Assembly (NCBI RefSeq): GCF_015209965.1
Contig: NZ_MU158690.1
Span: 1,128,108-1,192,107 of the forward strand
Source of the DNA: Sphingobacterium pedocola
GTDB lineage: Bacteria; Bacteroidota; Bacteroidia; Sphingobacteriales; Sphingobacteriaceae
DNA: 64,000 bases
Direction of reading: 5' to 3'
The notes beneath the pieces are model-generated. The model was not told the origin of the DNA. It saw nothing but the letters and a program-made list of their open reading frames with translations, and searched no databases. A program made the translations under genes and the position numbers. Position 1 is the first letter of the stretch. The number at the start of each line of letters is the position of its first letter. This document shows, in pieces, positions 56,301-64,000 of the stretch.

Positions 56301-56416
56301 ACCTGGGGCTGGATCCGGTGACCGAATATGCCAATCAGGTAGCCTATACAGGCTTGGATTATGGTAAGATCGCTTTGCCAAGAACATTTAGAATCGGTGT
56401 GAACATTAAGTTATAG
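53318..56416 (+). CDS. SusC/RagA family outer-membrane protein lacking a clear TonB box (pair 3)
   Basis: A 1032-aa receptor with signal peptide (about 1-27, ending IFAQ) and a carboxypeptidase-regulatory-like domain (about 29-102, ISGKVLSSYDKAPIPNAVV). The place where a TonB box normally sits (about 100-116) reads LISEGRIKYDNVIDG, with no EEVVVVGYG-like motif. The plug is recognisable but divergent: NFRGVRSFEADNSPLIVIDG and SVRLLKGADAARYGSLGSNGVL. The barrel ends FRIGVNIKL. It may use a cryptic TonB box or depend on its neighbours. The partner SusD starts 11 bases after the stop. It shares an operon with pair 2 and the FAS1 lipoproteins. Confidence 0.88.
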   Translation: MRNRARGLYRLMLTSTIVLGSLPIFAQTIISGKVLSSYDKAPIPNAVVSIVNTSHNTQTKANGTFRFEDLETTPSTIRVWSPGYYEAIVEVLGRTEFEVTLISEGRIKYDNVIDGAFSEKNSAYLQNTDYRPGAVGLENVLLGEMAGLRITNKSGMVSEGATFNFRGVRSFEADNSPLIVIDGIPFIPDATNSPIIGAYSRGILNAINVNDIKSVRLLKGADAARYGSLGSNGVLSLETSSSLDLQTVIEFKGSYGVAHNFRTIPVLGVSDYKSYLGNVGMTEYDDMGQLLNNFPFLRDDPNYYYNYLYNNTTDWQDLIYRNAFVTDNHLRVKGGDAVAKYDLSLGVLNQNGALDQTKNTRYSTRMNATVALGSKFDLNAAMGLTYATAKLQEQGISKETNPMLAAMYRAPVLSPYKKDPDNNLLPDYDAIGYFGVTNPVALLNDGNVNSDIYDIFVNANLIYKASANLRFTGTVGLFSNYTRQALFVPGLSSGTVAPLEEGIALNTSRAGEGQTSNLFLGMNAIYDKAYERDVWQIGGGIQSIMNAQEYDAGSGRNTSSDFYRTLNYTNAAGRMFWGYSEKWNWLSFYGFSSYNFRNLVKVDASLNVDGSSVSGNTANRFGLFPAADVSFLINNYGGIKDAEGINSLILKLGYAKTGNSRFSSKLSKSYYSSQLYRQLAGIVVGNIPNTGIQWEDNQNMQANLIFSGFDRRLNLNVGYYYSKSSNLLNMFPVSPVAGIDRVYINGGQIDNNGLEVDLNLSVLDNRTWSLAIGGNISTLNSTVKQLVGNRSLIIDQPDDVQRINMVGQSPFSFYGYEFKGVISSEAEAQAHNLTDFRNQPFEAGDALFNDVNQDGVIDKQDKQLLGSSLPKLFGGGSINLRYKQFNLQGFMSYSQGNRMYNGLRKSLESQDGWANQSEATLRRWQADGQVTDIPRVQYGDPMENARFSDRWIEDASYLRLENLIFSYSVSKSRIKALRNSEWYIAGENLFTWTNYLGLDPVTEYANQVAYTGLDYGKIALPRTFRIGVNIKL

Positions 56417-56427
56417 GACGTAGTTTT

Positions 56428-58056
56428 ATGAGAAAGAAATATATAGTATACGGTTTATTAATAGGAATATGTAGTTTGTCCAGTTGTAAAAAATTCTTCG
56501 AAGTGGATACCAACGATATCCTATTGGAGGAGAATTATGTGGGTGAAGCGAATGAGTTGTATTCTGGCTATATCGGTGTTGCTTCCAAAATGCAGGCTAT
56601 TGCCGATCAGACTATTTTCCTGAGCGACCTGCGGTCGGATTTTTTAGAACCTACCCAAAATGCACCTCAGGATCTATGGGATATCTACAATTTTAAAGAA
56701 AGCAGAGGCAACGAATTTGCGAATCCCAGTCCTTACTACGATTTGATTGTCAATGCCAACAACTATATTGACAAGGTGGTTCAATACCGCAAGGAAAATC
56801 CTAAGGTAATCGAAGAATCGGATTACAGGGCATTGATTTCGGGAGCCATTCGTTTTAAGGTTTGGACCTATCTGACCATTGGAAAGCTGTATGGAAAAGC
56901 AGCTTATTTTGACAATCCTAATCTGACGCTTGAGGACATAGGTGCTATTCCTATGATCACGTTAGACGAGTTGATACCCCGGTTACTATCCTTAATGGAA
57001 TCAGGAGTTGACGGTGTGAATGGCTTGTACGAAACGAATTGGGCTAATATTCTGTTTCCGGGGATACCAACCAACCAACAGGATTTAGTGTGGAATATGA
57101 TCTGTCCTTCACCGATGCCGCTGTTGATCGAATTACAATTGTGGGCTGGACAATATGATAAAGTGGTGGCAAACGGGATGAACTTTATTTATGATAACGG
57201 GAGCGGACGTTACAAGATAAGCAGTGACGACTATAATGCAGAATGGATTCAGGTATTTACGCGTGATCCGATAACAAGAACGCGGGTCTTGATCAACATT
57301 GTTCCTTATGATTACGAACGTAATCAAACGAATAGATTGATTAAATATTTCTCGAACATCCCACCTTCGGTTTATTATTTAAGACCGTCTCAGGTCTCCA
57401 TGGATAGGTATGCCCGACAGTTACGTGCGGATGGACTTAATTTGGGGGATCAGTATAGAGGAGAAAATTTCACCTATTTTTTGCAGAATGGGGATTGGGT
57501 GGTTCGAAAATATTCCAGAGACAGGGAGACTCCTTCGGAGATTTATAAGAATAATGTCCATGTCACGATTTACAGAGATGCAGATGTACATTTCTTTGTG
57601 ATAGAGGCGCTTAATCATTTAAGCTTATTCGCAGAAGCTGAAGCTCTCTTAAATAGTGGCATTAGTACATATCAGGATTTGAATGCTGGTAATCTGAGAG
57701 ATCCCTTTGCAGATCCCTTACAGACTGCTCCACTTAGAAGAAACTGGGGAATACGCCGTCGTGTCAATATGTCTGCGGTCTACCCAGCTGGGATAGCTAA
57801 ACCAGGACAAGGCAGCACGGCAGCGGATACCACTGCTTACAAAAAGGCATTGGATAAGCTTATTGTCGAAGAAACATTGTTGGAAAGTTCGGGTGAAGCA
57901 AAACCTTTCTTTGCTATGGTACGGATTGCTAAGAGATGGCAGGATAATTCCATTGTAGCAGATATCGTATCCAAAAAGTACAGTGGTAGGGAAGAAGAAA
58001 TCCGTAATTATCTGATGACCGAAAGCAATTGGTTTATTAATTATCCGTTGGATTAG
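56428..58056 (+). CDS. SusD/RagB family nutrient-binding lipoprotein (pair 3)
   Basis: A 542-aa surface lipoprotein (lipobox LSSC, C20; KKFFEVDTND after it). The family features are more divergent than in pair 2. They include IRFKVWTYLTIGKLYGKAAYFD in the region of the usual RAWAYY helix, the helical repeats, VIEALNHLSLFAEAEALLNSG, and VEETLLESSGEAKPFFAMVRIAKRW towards the C-terminus. It pairs with the divergent SusC just upstream. Both diverge together, which suggests a specialised ligand. Confidence 0.88.
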   Translation: MRKKYIVYGLLIGICSLSSCKKFFEVDTNDILLEENYVGEANELYSGYIGVASKMQAIADQTIFLSDLRSDFLEPTQNAPQDLWDIYNFKESRGNEFANPSPYYDLIVNANNYIDKVVQYRKENPKVIEESDYRALISGAIRFKVWTYLTIGKLYGKAAYFDNPNLTLEDIGAIPMITLDELIPRLLSLMESGVDGVNGLYETNWANILFPGIPTNQQDLVWNMICPSPMPLLIELQLWAGQYDKVVANGMNFIYDNGSGRYKISSDDYNAEWIQVFTRDPITRTRVLINIVPYDYERNQTNRLIKYFSNIPPSVYYLRPSQVSMDRYARQLRADGLNLGDQYRGENFTYFLQNGDWVVRKYSRDRETPSEIYKNNVHVTIYRDADVHFFVIEALNHLSLFAEAEALLNSGISTYQDLNAGNLRDPFADPLQTAPLRRNWGIRRRVNMSAVYPAGIAKPGQGSTAADTTAYKKALDKLIVEETLLESSGEAKPFFAMVRIAKRWQDNSIVADIVSKKYSGREEEIRNYLMTESNWFINYPLD

Positions 58057-58141
58057 CTTTTTGTTTAATAAAACGATGACAAGATTTCCAAGGTACCCTT
58101 GATTATTTATTCATTATTATAAAACCTTAAAACAAAAAAGT

Positions 58142-58591
58142 ATGAGAAAAATTATGTTTAGTATCCTATTTTTATGGATCAGTACCACCGCATTTGGACA
58201 AAGTATGGATTGGGCATATTTTGCCTCGCATCCAGGAGTCAGCTATGCTGATGATACGAAATTAATCTACGAAAGTACAGACGGTCTACTAAAAGTTACG
58301 TATGAACTAAAACAAATCAATGGTGACAACATTTTGTATTATGACATACAGCTCACTCCTCTGCCTGGGGATCCCATAACATACCTTCAATATTTTGGGT
58401 ATAGTGAGGGTTCTATATATGAGGAACAACCACATACTCCTTTTTGGGATGACTACGATGGAGCACCGTTATCGGGTAGTGTAATTCTCAACCAAGGCGA
58501 CCCTGAATATTTTCACCTTGGTGTTGGGGTTACTACAGCTTCCAATATAGATCACTACTTTGGTTTTTTTCCTATCTATTATCCAAACTAA
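58142..58591 (+). CDS. Small secreted hypothetical protein, 149 aa
   Basis: Not recognised. A type I signal peptide (about 1-20, ending AFGQ) is followed by 129 residues rich in Tyr, Asp and Pro, with predicted beta strands (LLKVTYELKQI, ILYYDIQLTPL) and an acidic-aromatic patch (PFWDDYDGAP). There is no Cys in the mature part and no lipobox. It looks like a single small beta-sandwich domain exported to the periplasm or surface, possibly glycan-binding, but there is no motif to support a function. It is 85 bases downstream of SusD pair 3 and is the last gene before the hairpin at 58682, so it is probably the end of the FAS1/SusCD operon. Confidence 0.7.
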   Translation: MRKIMFSILFLWISTTAFGQSMDWAYFASHPGVSYADDTKLIYESTDGLLKVTYELKQINGDNILYYDIQLTPLPGDPITYLQYFGYSEGSIYEEQPHTPFWDDYDGAPLSGSVILNQGDPEYFHLGVGVTTASNIDHYFGFFPIYYPN

Positions 58592-58681
58592 GAAACCCCT
58601 TACCAAGGTTAGGGCAGTCGATTAGGGAGCTCTCATTACTTATCTTAATCGCTGAACTAACCGTTGCTTCATAAAGAAAAC

Positions 58682-58726
58682 ATTCACCATTGTAACAAAA
58701 CATTCTTGTTACAATGGTGAATTTTA
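58682..58726 (+). terminator. Strong 17-bp hairpin, likely terminator
   Basis: ATTCACCATTGTAACAA (58682-58698) and its exact inverse (58706-58722) enclose a 7-base loop, with a short T-run after (TTTTAAT). It lies 90 bases after the small secreted protein gene and before the next promoter at 58850. The stem is AT-rich, so it may work in both directions. Nothing else was recognised in the 365-base gap except the operator at 58850. Confidence 0.7.
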
Positions 58727-58849
58727 ATCTATTTTAAGATTTTTATCCCCTAATTTTTAAATGTCACATCTATAGGTAGTAAGCTTTGTTTTATTTATTG
58801 TATTAAGATTAATCGGCGCTAAGTGCTGCGGTTTTATGCCGGTCTATTT

Positions 58850-58895
58850 CAGGATGGCACAGGATGCATATTAGCTAAGAATAGGATTATTTTTG
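58850..58895 (+). promoter_or_regulatory. CAGGAY direct-repeat operator and perfect -7 box, SusCD pair 4
   Basis: CAGGAT at 58850-58855 and 58860-58865 (identical hexamers, 10-bp period) are followed after 22 bp by TATTTTTG (58888-58895), a perfect TAnnTTTG. SusC pair 4 starts at 58957, so the leader is about 55 nt. The spacing is one base longer than in the other four copies. Confidence 0.75.
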
Positions 58896-58956
58896 TTCTC
58901 CACCCAAAAATGGGGGGATATAGTAAACCTATTTATTTATATCAATATAGAAGCCG

Positions 58957-61900
58957 ATGCTAATTACAAAACGAATTATCTTAGTGAGTCTGCTGTTCTT
59001 CAGTTTTCTAACTACTAATGCACAAGGGAATATTGACGTAACAGGAATTGTTACCGATCAGAACAATACGCCTTTAAGCGGCGTAACCATCACCGTCTCC
59101 AACAGTACCACGTCTGCACAGACCGATGCAGCGGGTATGTATAAAATTTCTGTTCCAAGAACAGCAACATTAACGTTTAACTATCTCGGTTTCGAACCGC
59201 AACAGGTTCCAGTCAATAATCAAGCTAAAATTAACATCCAGTTAACGGGCAGCATCAATGTAATGGACGAGTTAGTCGTCATCGGGTATGGTACAGTTCG
59301 CAAGCGCGATCTCACGGGCGCGGTAGGATCTGTCAAAGGTGATGATATACGCAATCTACCGGTTACCTCTGCAGCTCAAGCATTAACCGGCCGGGTAGCA
59401 GGAGTAAGCGTTGTCACGCAAAGTGGGGCGCCGGGAGCTGATATCAATCTGAATATACGTGGTGGTACTTCCTTAACCAGCGAGACTACACCTCTTTACG
59501 TGGTCGATGGATTTGTTATGGACGATGGATTAACGCGTATCGATGTAAATGATATCGAGAGCATGGAGATTCTAAAAGACGCATCTGCTACTGCGATCTA
59601 TGGTTCTCGAGGTTCCAATGGCGTTGTACTCATCACAACAAAATCAGGAAAGGCTGGTCGTACGAATGTAGACTACAACACATATTATAGCTTTGAGGGC
59701 TTGAGTAAAAAGCTGGACTTGCTTAATGTAGAAGAATATGTAAAATACCAATATGAATTGCAGACTTTAGGTGGTAGACAGCCTGATTTCGCTACTGGTT
59801 TTGGAGGTGATGTCGATGCACCGGATTTTGCTAGTGGTGCTTATGCTCGTATCCAACGCGATTACGCTAATAGGAAAGGTGTTGATTGGCAGGATGCTGT
59901 GTTTGGAGGTCAAGCCTTGTTAAACGTCCATAATGTGAATATTAATGGCGGTAACGAGAAGACGAAGTTTATGTTATCCTACAATAATACGCATCAGAAT
60001 GGTGTCGTTGCGAAGTCTGGAATGAGCCGTAATTCTGTTCGAGCGAGGATAGATCACGAGATCATTCCAGGGCTTAACGTAGACTTCAATTCTATGTTCC
60101 AGAGCCAGCATGTTGAAGGTGGCCGCTCGCTCGGAGGGATGCTCAAGATGGCGATTCTACAACCTGTGACGGGAGGTACGCGTTTCACGGATGAGCAGCT
60201 GCTTAATGAGGATTTAGGCGAGGAGCTACAGCAGTTGAATTCACAATACGATATTTTTAATCCGATTATTACCAACGATGCGCGTAGTCTGAATGCTTAC
60301 GAACGTGTAGCCAATATCAACGCCGGGTTTACAGCGAAGCTCTTCAAGGATTTCACTTGGCGTGGTACAGGGAGCTATCAGTGGTGGCAAGACCGTAATA
60401 CCTTTTGGGATGACGGACGTACTGCCGATGCGCGAGCAAATTTAGGTCCTTTTGGCGATATCAAAAATGGAGAGAAATACCAGTGGCAGGTGACAAACAC
60501 AGTGTCTTGGCTGAAAGATTTCGGTAAACACAACCTTAACCTGTTGGCTGGACACGAAGTGATGTACCGGCAAAATATGTCCCTTAAGCACAAATATTTT
60601 CTGTTTCCTTCCAATAATTTTGGTTTGAACGACGTATCGCTAGCCGGACGTACGGAGCGTGCAGAAACGGAAGAAGGACGTTATGGAATTGTATCTGTAT
60701 TCGCAAGGGCAATCTATAATTATGATAACCGATATTTGTTTACCGGTACTTTACGTCGGGATGGTGTATCGACTTTCATGCCAGGTAGGCAGTGGGGGAA
60801 TTTTCCGTCAGCCTCCGCAGCATGGAATATTCATAACGAGCAGTTTATGGAAAATGTTGATTTTTTTGATCAGCTAAAGGTCCGGGTAGGATATGGTACG
60901 ACCGGGAATGACAAAATTGGAAATGTACGTTATGCAACGCTCTACGGACCGACGATAGTGGCGATAAATAATGAGATGGCTACAGGTCTTAGACCAGGTG
61001 ACATCGTGGGAAATCCGCTATTGATGTGGGAGAAAACACAAACTACAAATGTGGCAGCTGATATCTCCTTTTTCAATAACCGGGTCAATGTTACTGCGGA
61101 TTTTTATAATAACAGGTCATCGAATCTTCTTTTAGAGGCTGAAATCCCTACCTCTACCGGATATCGGTTTCAATATCAAAACGTTGCGGTGCTTAGAAAT
61201 AGAGGAGTTGAATTGACCTTAGGAACAACCAATATCCGAAATGATCATTTTCAATGGAGATCCAATTTGAATATGACCTTTAACCGTTCTCTAACACAGT
61301 CACTCACTGGAAGTGCGGGTAGTGACTATTTACAAAGAGATGTCGATTCGCGAGCAATATTTCGTACGTATGTCGATCAATCTGTTGGAAAATTCTTCGG
61401 GTATAAATATGATGGTGTGTATACAACAGATGATTTTATACAAAATGGTGACGGCTCCTATACCTTAAAAGACGGTGTGGCTGCTTTGAAAGGGAAGAAC
61501 CGTGCCACGGTAAAACCGGGAGATGTAAAGTATGTTCCTACTGCTGACGAAATGGATTCTGATGGTAACCCGGTTTGGTCGACCAATGACCGAACGATTA
61601 TAGGGAACCCCGAACCAAAGTTTTTCGGTGGATTTAACAATGAATTTATCTATGGGAATTTCGATTTGAGCGTGTTTTTGAACTTTAGTTATGGCAACCA
61701 AGCGTTTAATATGAATACGCAACGCTTCATGGGACCATATCTTCCAAATCAGAATTCCTTAGGACGTATGGCAGATCGTTTCACACTAATCGATCCTGCC
61801 ACGGGTGCGGAGACGATGAATTTGGCTAGACTGGCTGAGCTAAATCCGAATCAGCACGATAAAGATCAGGTTTGGAGCTTAAACTCCACTAATAGTATTG

Positions 61901-62178
61901 CTGTTTCAGACGCACTAGATTACTATTTGGAAGACGCATCGTTCTTAAGAATAAACAATATTACCTTGGGATATACCCTACCCGGTAAAGTCTCCCAACG
62001 TGCCTTTATAAATAGGCTGAGAGTTTTTGTTACCCTTAATAATATACATACATTCACGAAATTCAGTGGTTATGATCCGGAAGTTTCAGCGACTGGTTCG
62101 ATACTGACTAGAGGTGTCGATAATTCGGCATATCCACGGGCAAAAAGTTTTGTTGCCGGTTTGAACTTGACATTTTAA
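58957..62178 (+). CDS. SusC/RagA family TonB-linked outer-membrane protein (pair 4)
   Basis: A 1073-aa receptor of classical build: signal peptide (about 1-22, ending TNAQ), carboxypeptidase-regulatory-like domain (about 26-98, GVTITVSNSTTSAQTD), TonB box (DELVVIGYGTV, about 104-114), plug (LNIRGGTSL, PLYVVDGFV, SMEILKDASATAIYGSRGSNGVV) and barrel ending GLNLTF. It has its own CAGGAY operator, separate from the FAS1 operon upstream, and starts a new transcription unit that continues past the right edge. The partner SusD begins 10 bases after its stop. Cargo is presumed to be another pectin-derived oligosaccharide. Confidence 0.95.
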   Translation: MLITKRIILVSLLFFSFLTTNAQGNIDVTGIVTDQNNTPLSGVTITVSNSTTSAQTDAAGMYKISVPRTATLTFNYLGFEPQQVPVNNQAKINIQLTGSINVMDELVVIGYGTVRKRDLTGAVGSVKGDDIRNLPVTSAAQALTGRVAGVSVVTQSGAPGADINLNIRGGTSLTSETTPLYVVDGFVMDDGLTRIDVNDIESMEILKDASATAIYGSRGSNGVVLITTKSGKAGRTNVDYNTYYSFEGLSKKLDLLNVEEYVKYQYELQTLGGRQPDFATGFGGDVDAPDFASGAYARIQRDYANRKGVDWQDAVFGGQALLNVHNVNINGGNEKTKFMLSYNNTHQNGVVAKSGMSRNSVRARIDHEIIPGLNVDFNSMFQSQHVEGGRSLGGMLKMAILQPVTGGTRFTDEQLLNEDLGEELQQLNSQYDIFNPIITNDARSLNAYERVANINAGFTAKLFKDFTWRGTGSYQWWQDRNTFWDDGRTADARANLGPFGDIKNGEKYQWQVTNTVSWLKDFGKHNLNLLAGHEVMYRQNMSLKHKYFLFPSNNFGLNDVSLAGRTERAETEEGRYGIVSVFARAIYNYDNRYLFTGTLRRDGVSTFMPGRQWGNFPSASAAWNIHNEQFMENVDFFDQLKVRVGYGTTGNDKIGNVRYATLYGPTIVAINNEMATGLRPGDIVGNPLLMWEKTQTTNVAADISFFNNRVNVTADFYNNRSSNLLLEAEIPTSTGYRFQYQNVAVLRNRGVELTLGTTNIRNDHFQWRSNLNMTFNRSLTQSLTGSAGSDYLQRDVDSRAIFRTYVDQSVGKFFGYKYDGVYTTDDFIQNGDGSYTLKDGVAALKGKNRATVKPGDVKYVPTADEMDSDGNPVWSTNDRTIIGNPEPKFFGGFNNEFIYGNFDLSVFLNFSYGNQAFNMNTQRFMGPYLPNQNSLGRMADRFTLIDPATGAETMNLARLAELNPNQHDKDQVWSLNSTNSIAVSDALDYYLEDASFLRINNITLGYTLPGKVSQRAFINRLRVFVTLNNIHTFTKFSGYDPEVSATGSILTRGVDNSAYPRAKSFVAGLNLTF

Positions 62179-62188
62179 ATATTGAATC

Positions 62189-64000
62189 ATGAGAAAGAAA
62201 TTAGTAATATATATCATAACAATAGGTGCAACACTGCTCAGTTCGTCCTGTCAAAAATGGCTAGATTTACCTTCACAGAGTGATTTCGATAGTTCAACTA
62301 TCTTTGAAAATCCAAGTCGCGTTGAAATGGCGCTGTTAGGCGCTTACACGAGTACTTCCAATCAGGAGTTGTACTACCAATTTGGAATGGGCACCGACGA
62401 AGCCTTTTCTACCGAGGGCGAGACAAATTCAAAGAACATGGTTTCTAATTATGTTTACAATCCATCTACTACACCAACGTCGACATATACTACTATGTAT
62501 TCGGGCGTTGAGCAGGTAAATGTACTCATTAAAGGAATCACCGCCATGGATGCTACGGACGTAGAGCGATCGCAGCTTAATATGCTATTGGGAGAAGCAT
62601 ATGCCATACGTGCGAAAAATATGTTGAATGTAGTGCGATTTTTTGGTGACGTGCCTTATCCCTTGGTTCCTGTAGTGGACGCGGAAGGCTTTTCGTCATC
62701 CCGTGTAAATAGAGATATCATTTTGGACGGCTGTATTTCGGATCTGCAACAGGCAATTGAGTTGTTGCCATGGAAAAGTGCTTCGGGATTATCATCGGAG
62801 CGTATTTCCAAAAATGCCGCCTATGGATTACTCGCAAGGGTCGCTCTTTACGCAGCGGGATATTCCTTACGATGGGATTTAGATTCTTATTTACCAGGAA
62901 CGGTCAAATTAGGTACACGTTCGGATCCTGTACGCGTGCAGGAGCTGTACCAGATTGCCGCCGATGCTTGTGAACAAGTTATTACGCAGGGCGGACACAG
63001 TTTATCGCCAACCTTCGAATCGGTATTCCGTGACGTGACGAATAAGCGGTATAATAACGAAAGTATTTTAGAGTATGGACAGGAAGGCCCAGATCGTAAT
63101 GAGTTGCGCAATGGCTATACCAACGGTATTTTTGTGCACACCCTTTCTGTGGTCAAAAAATCACAACCAGCCATGGCGGTAATTCCGACATTGTATTTCG
63201 AGTTTGACAATGGCGATACGAGACGCGATGTCACGATTAGCAATTATTCCATTACAGCTGAAAACGGATATCAAATGAATACCTATGCCAACCACACCAT
63301 TGGGAAGTATCGGGCGAACTGGGGCGCAGAATTAGGGCCGAGAGAACACCAACGTAATTTCAACTGGATCGACCTGCGTTACTCAGATATTCTATTGATG
63401 TATGCCGAAGCGGCAAACGAATTGAATAATGGACCCACCGCGCTGGCTAAAGAACGGTACGAAGAAGTCCGGTTGCGTGCTTTTAATAATAATCCGGATT
63501 TGATCGGTGAGACGCCTTCGGACTACGAAGGCTTTAGAAACGCGATTATTCAGGAACGCAAACTAGAACTGGCTTTTGAAGGTTGGAGACGAACCGACCT
63601 TATCCGCTGGGGCATATTATTCGAAAAATTGACAGCTACTAAGAACGATATCCTGGCATTGGCGCGGCAAGAGGGAAAATATGCTAATGTACCGCGGTTC
63701 CGTGCCTATCAAATGGACGCTGTAGCGAAACTGGCCGATCCGACTGTAGCTATACCTTTTCAGGGTTTTGTTTCTGCGCCTACTACGCAAGAGCGCGCTA
63801 CATTAGAAGGAGATGGTTATACCATATTGGACATGTATGGTCGGAACGCTGCATTCTTTGCAAATTCATTTACGCCTACAGAGGTTTGGGTAACTAATAT
63901 TTATCGTGGATTAGAAAAAAATAAGGTGGAACTGTTTCCGCTGAATACGCAGACCATCGATGCTAACCCCGGTTTAAGGGGGCAGCAACATCCTTTGTAC
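62189..64000 (+). CDS. SusD/RagB family lipoprotein (pair 4), cut by right edge
   Basis: The frame from the ATG at 62189 is open to the last base (604 codons, no stop), so the gene continues beyond the window, probably for a short distance given usual SusD length. A lipoprotein signal with lipobox LSSSC (C21) is followed by QKWLDLPSQSDFD. Hallmarks: LNMLLGEAYAIRAKNMLNVV with FFGDVPYPL, the IDLRYSDILLMYAEAANELN motif, and IIQERKLELAFEGWRRTDLIRWG. It pairs with the SusC just upstream. Confidence 0.93.
   Translation, partial: MRKKLVIYIITIGATLLSSSCQKWLDLPSQSDFDSSTIFENPSRVEMALLGAYTSTSNQELYYQFGMGTDEAFSTEGETNSKNMVSNYVYNPSTTPTSTYTTMYSGVEQVNVLIKGITAMDATDVERSQLNMLLGEAYAIRAKNMLNVVRFFGDVPYPLVPVVDAEGFSSSRVNRDIILDGCISDLQQAIELLPWKSASGLSSERISKNAAYGLLARVALYAAGYSLRWDLDSYLPGTVKLGTRSDPVRVQELYQIAADACEQVITQGGHSLSPTFESVFRDVTNKRYNNESILEYGQEGPDRNELRNGYTNGIFVHTLSVVKKSQPAMAVIPTLYFEFDNGDTRRDVTISNYSITAENGYQMNTYANHTIGKYRANWGAELGPREHQRNFNWIDLRYSDILLMYAEAANELNNGPTALAKERYEEVRLRAFNNNPDLIGETPSDYEGFRNAIIQERKLELAFEGWRRTDLIRWGILFEKLTATKNDILALARQEGKYANVPRFRAYQMDAVAKLADPTVAIPFQGFVSAPTTQERATLEGDGYTILDMYGRNAAFFANSFTPTEVWVTNIYRGLEKNKVELFPLNTQTIDANPGLRGQQHPLY

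Overview
The window comes from a Bacteroidota genome, most likely a Sphingobacteriaceae member (Sphingobacterium, Olivibacter or Pedobacter-like). The evidence is four SusC/SusD-type outer-membrane uptake pairs, many lipoproteins and exported glycosidases, a type IX secretion (T9SS) type B sorting domain with a PorP/SprF partner, near-absence of Shine-Dalgarno sequences, and promoters resembling the Bacteroidota -7 box TAnnTTTG. No tRNA, rRNA, CRISPR array or intact insertion sequence was seen. Genus is not determinable by eye.

Layout. (1) 1-2222: an AT-rich accessory flank with the C-terminal part of a HEPN-like protein cut by the left edge, an unrecognised 415-aa protein, and a small frameshifted gene remnant. 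(2) 2349-4204, minus strand: peptidase T followed by a nitroreductase. (3) 4456-8491: GH2 and a GH105 lipoprotein. (4) 8837-17294: GH31, GH2, L-rhamnose mutarotase (rhaM) and GH106 alpha-L-rhamnosidase, closed by a strong terminator. (5) 17509-22941: SusC/SusD pair 1. (6) 23257-24288: a GntR-family regulator with a sugar-sensor-like domain. (7) 25093-34553: a GH43-like propeller enzyme, GH28, a DUF4450-like enzyme, a GH65-like lipoprotein and a second GH105, closed by a terminator. (8) 34870-42919: a 2388-aa pectate-lyase/LamG protein exported by T9SS, and its PorP/SprF partner. (9) 43127-58591: fasciclin (FAS1) lipoprotein, SusC/SusD pair 2, two FAS1 lipoproteins, SusC/SusD pair 3, and a small secreted protein, ending at a 17-bp hairpin. 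(10) 58957-64000: SusC/SusD pair 4, its SusD cut by the right edge.

Together this is a large pectin utilization locus aimed at homogalacturonan/rhamnogalacturonan. The T9SS pectate lyase would cut polymer outside the cell, SusCD pairs and FAS1 lipoproteins would bind and import oligosaccharides, and GH28, GH105, GH106, GH2, GH31, GH43-like, DUF4450-like and GH65-like enzymes would trim them in the periplasm or at the membrane. RhaM would equilibrate L-rhamnose anomers in the cytoplasm.

The most striking unlabelled signal is a shared promoter architecture: two CAGGAY hexamers repeated directly with a 10-bp period, followed after 21-22 bp by a TAnnTTTG-like box. It precedes five transcription units (4384, 25004, 34757, 42929, 58850) spread over 54 kb. 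This looks like the operator of one activator, possibly AraC/HTCS type, that is not encoded in the window. The rhamnosidase operon and SusCD pair 1 lack a full copy, which suggests a second control circuit, possibly through the local GntR regulator.
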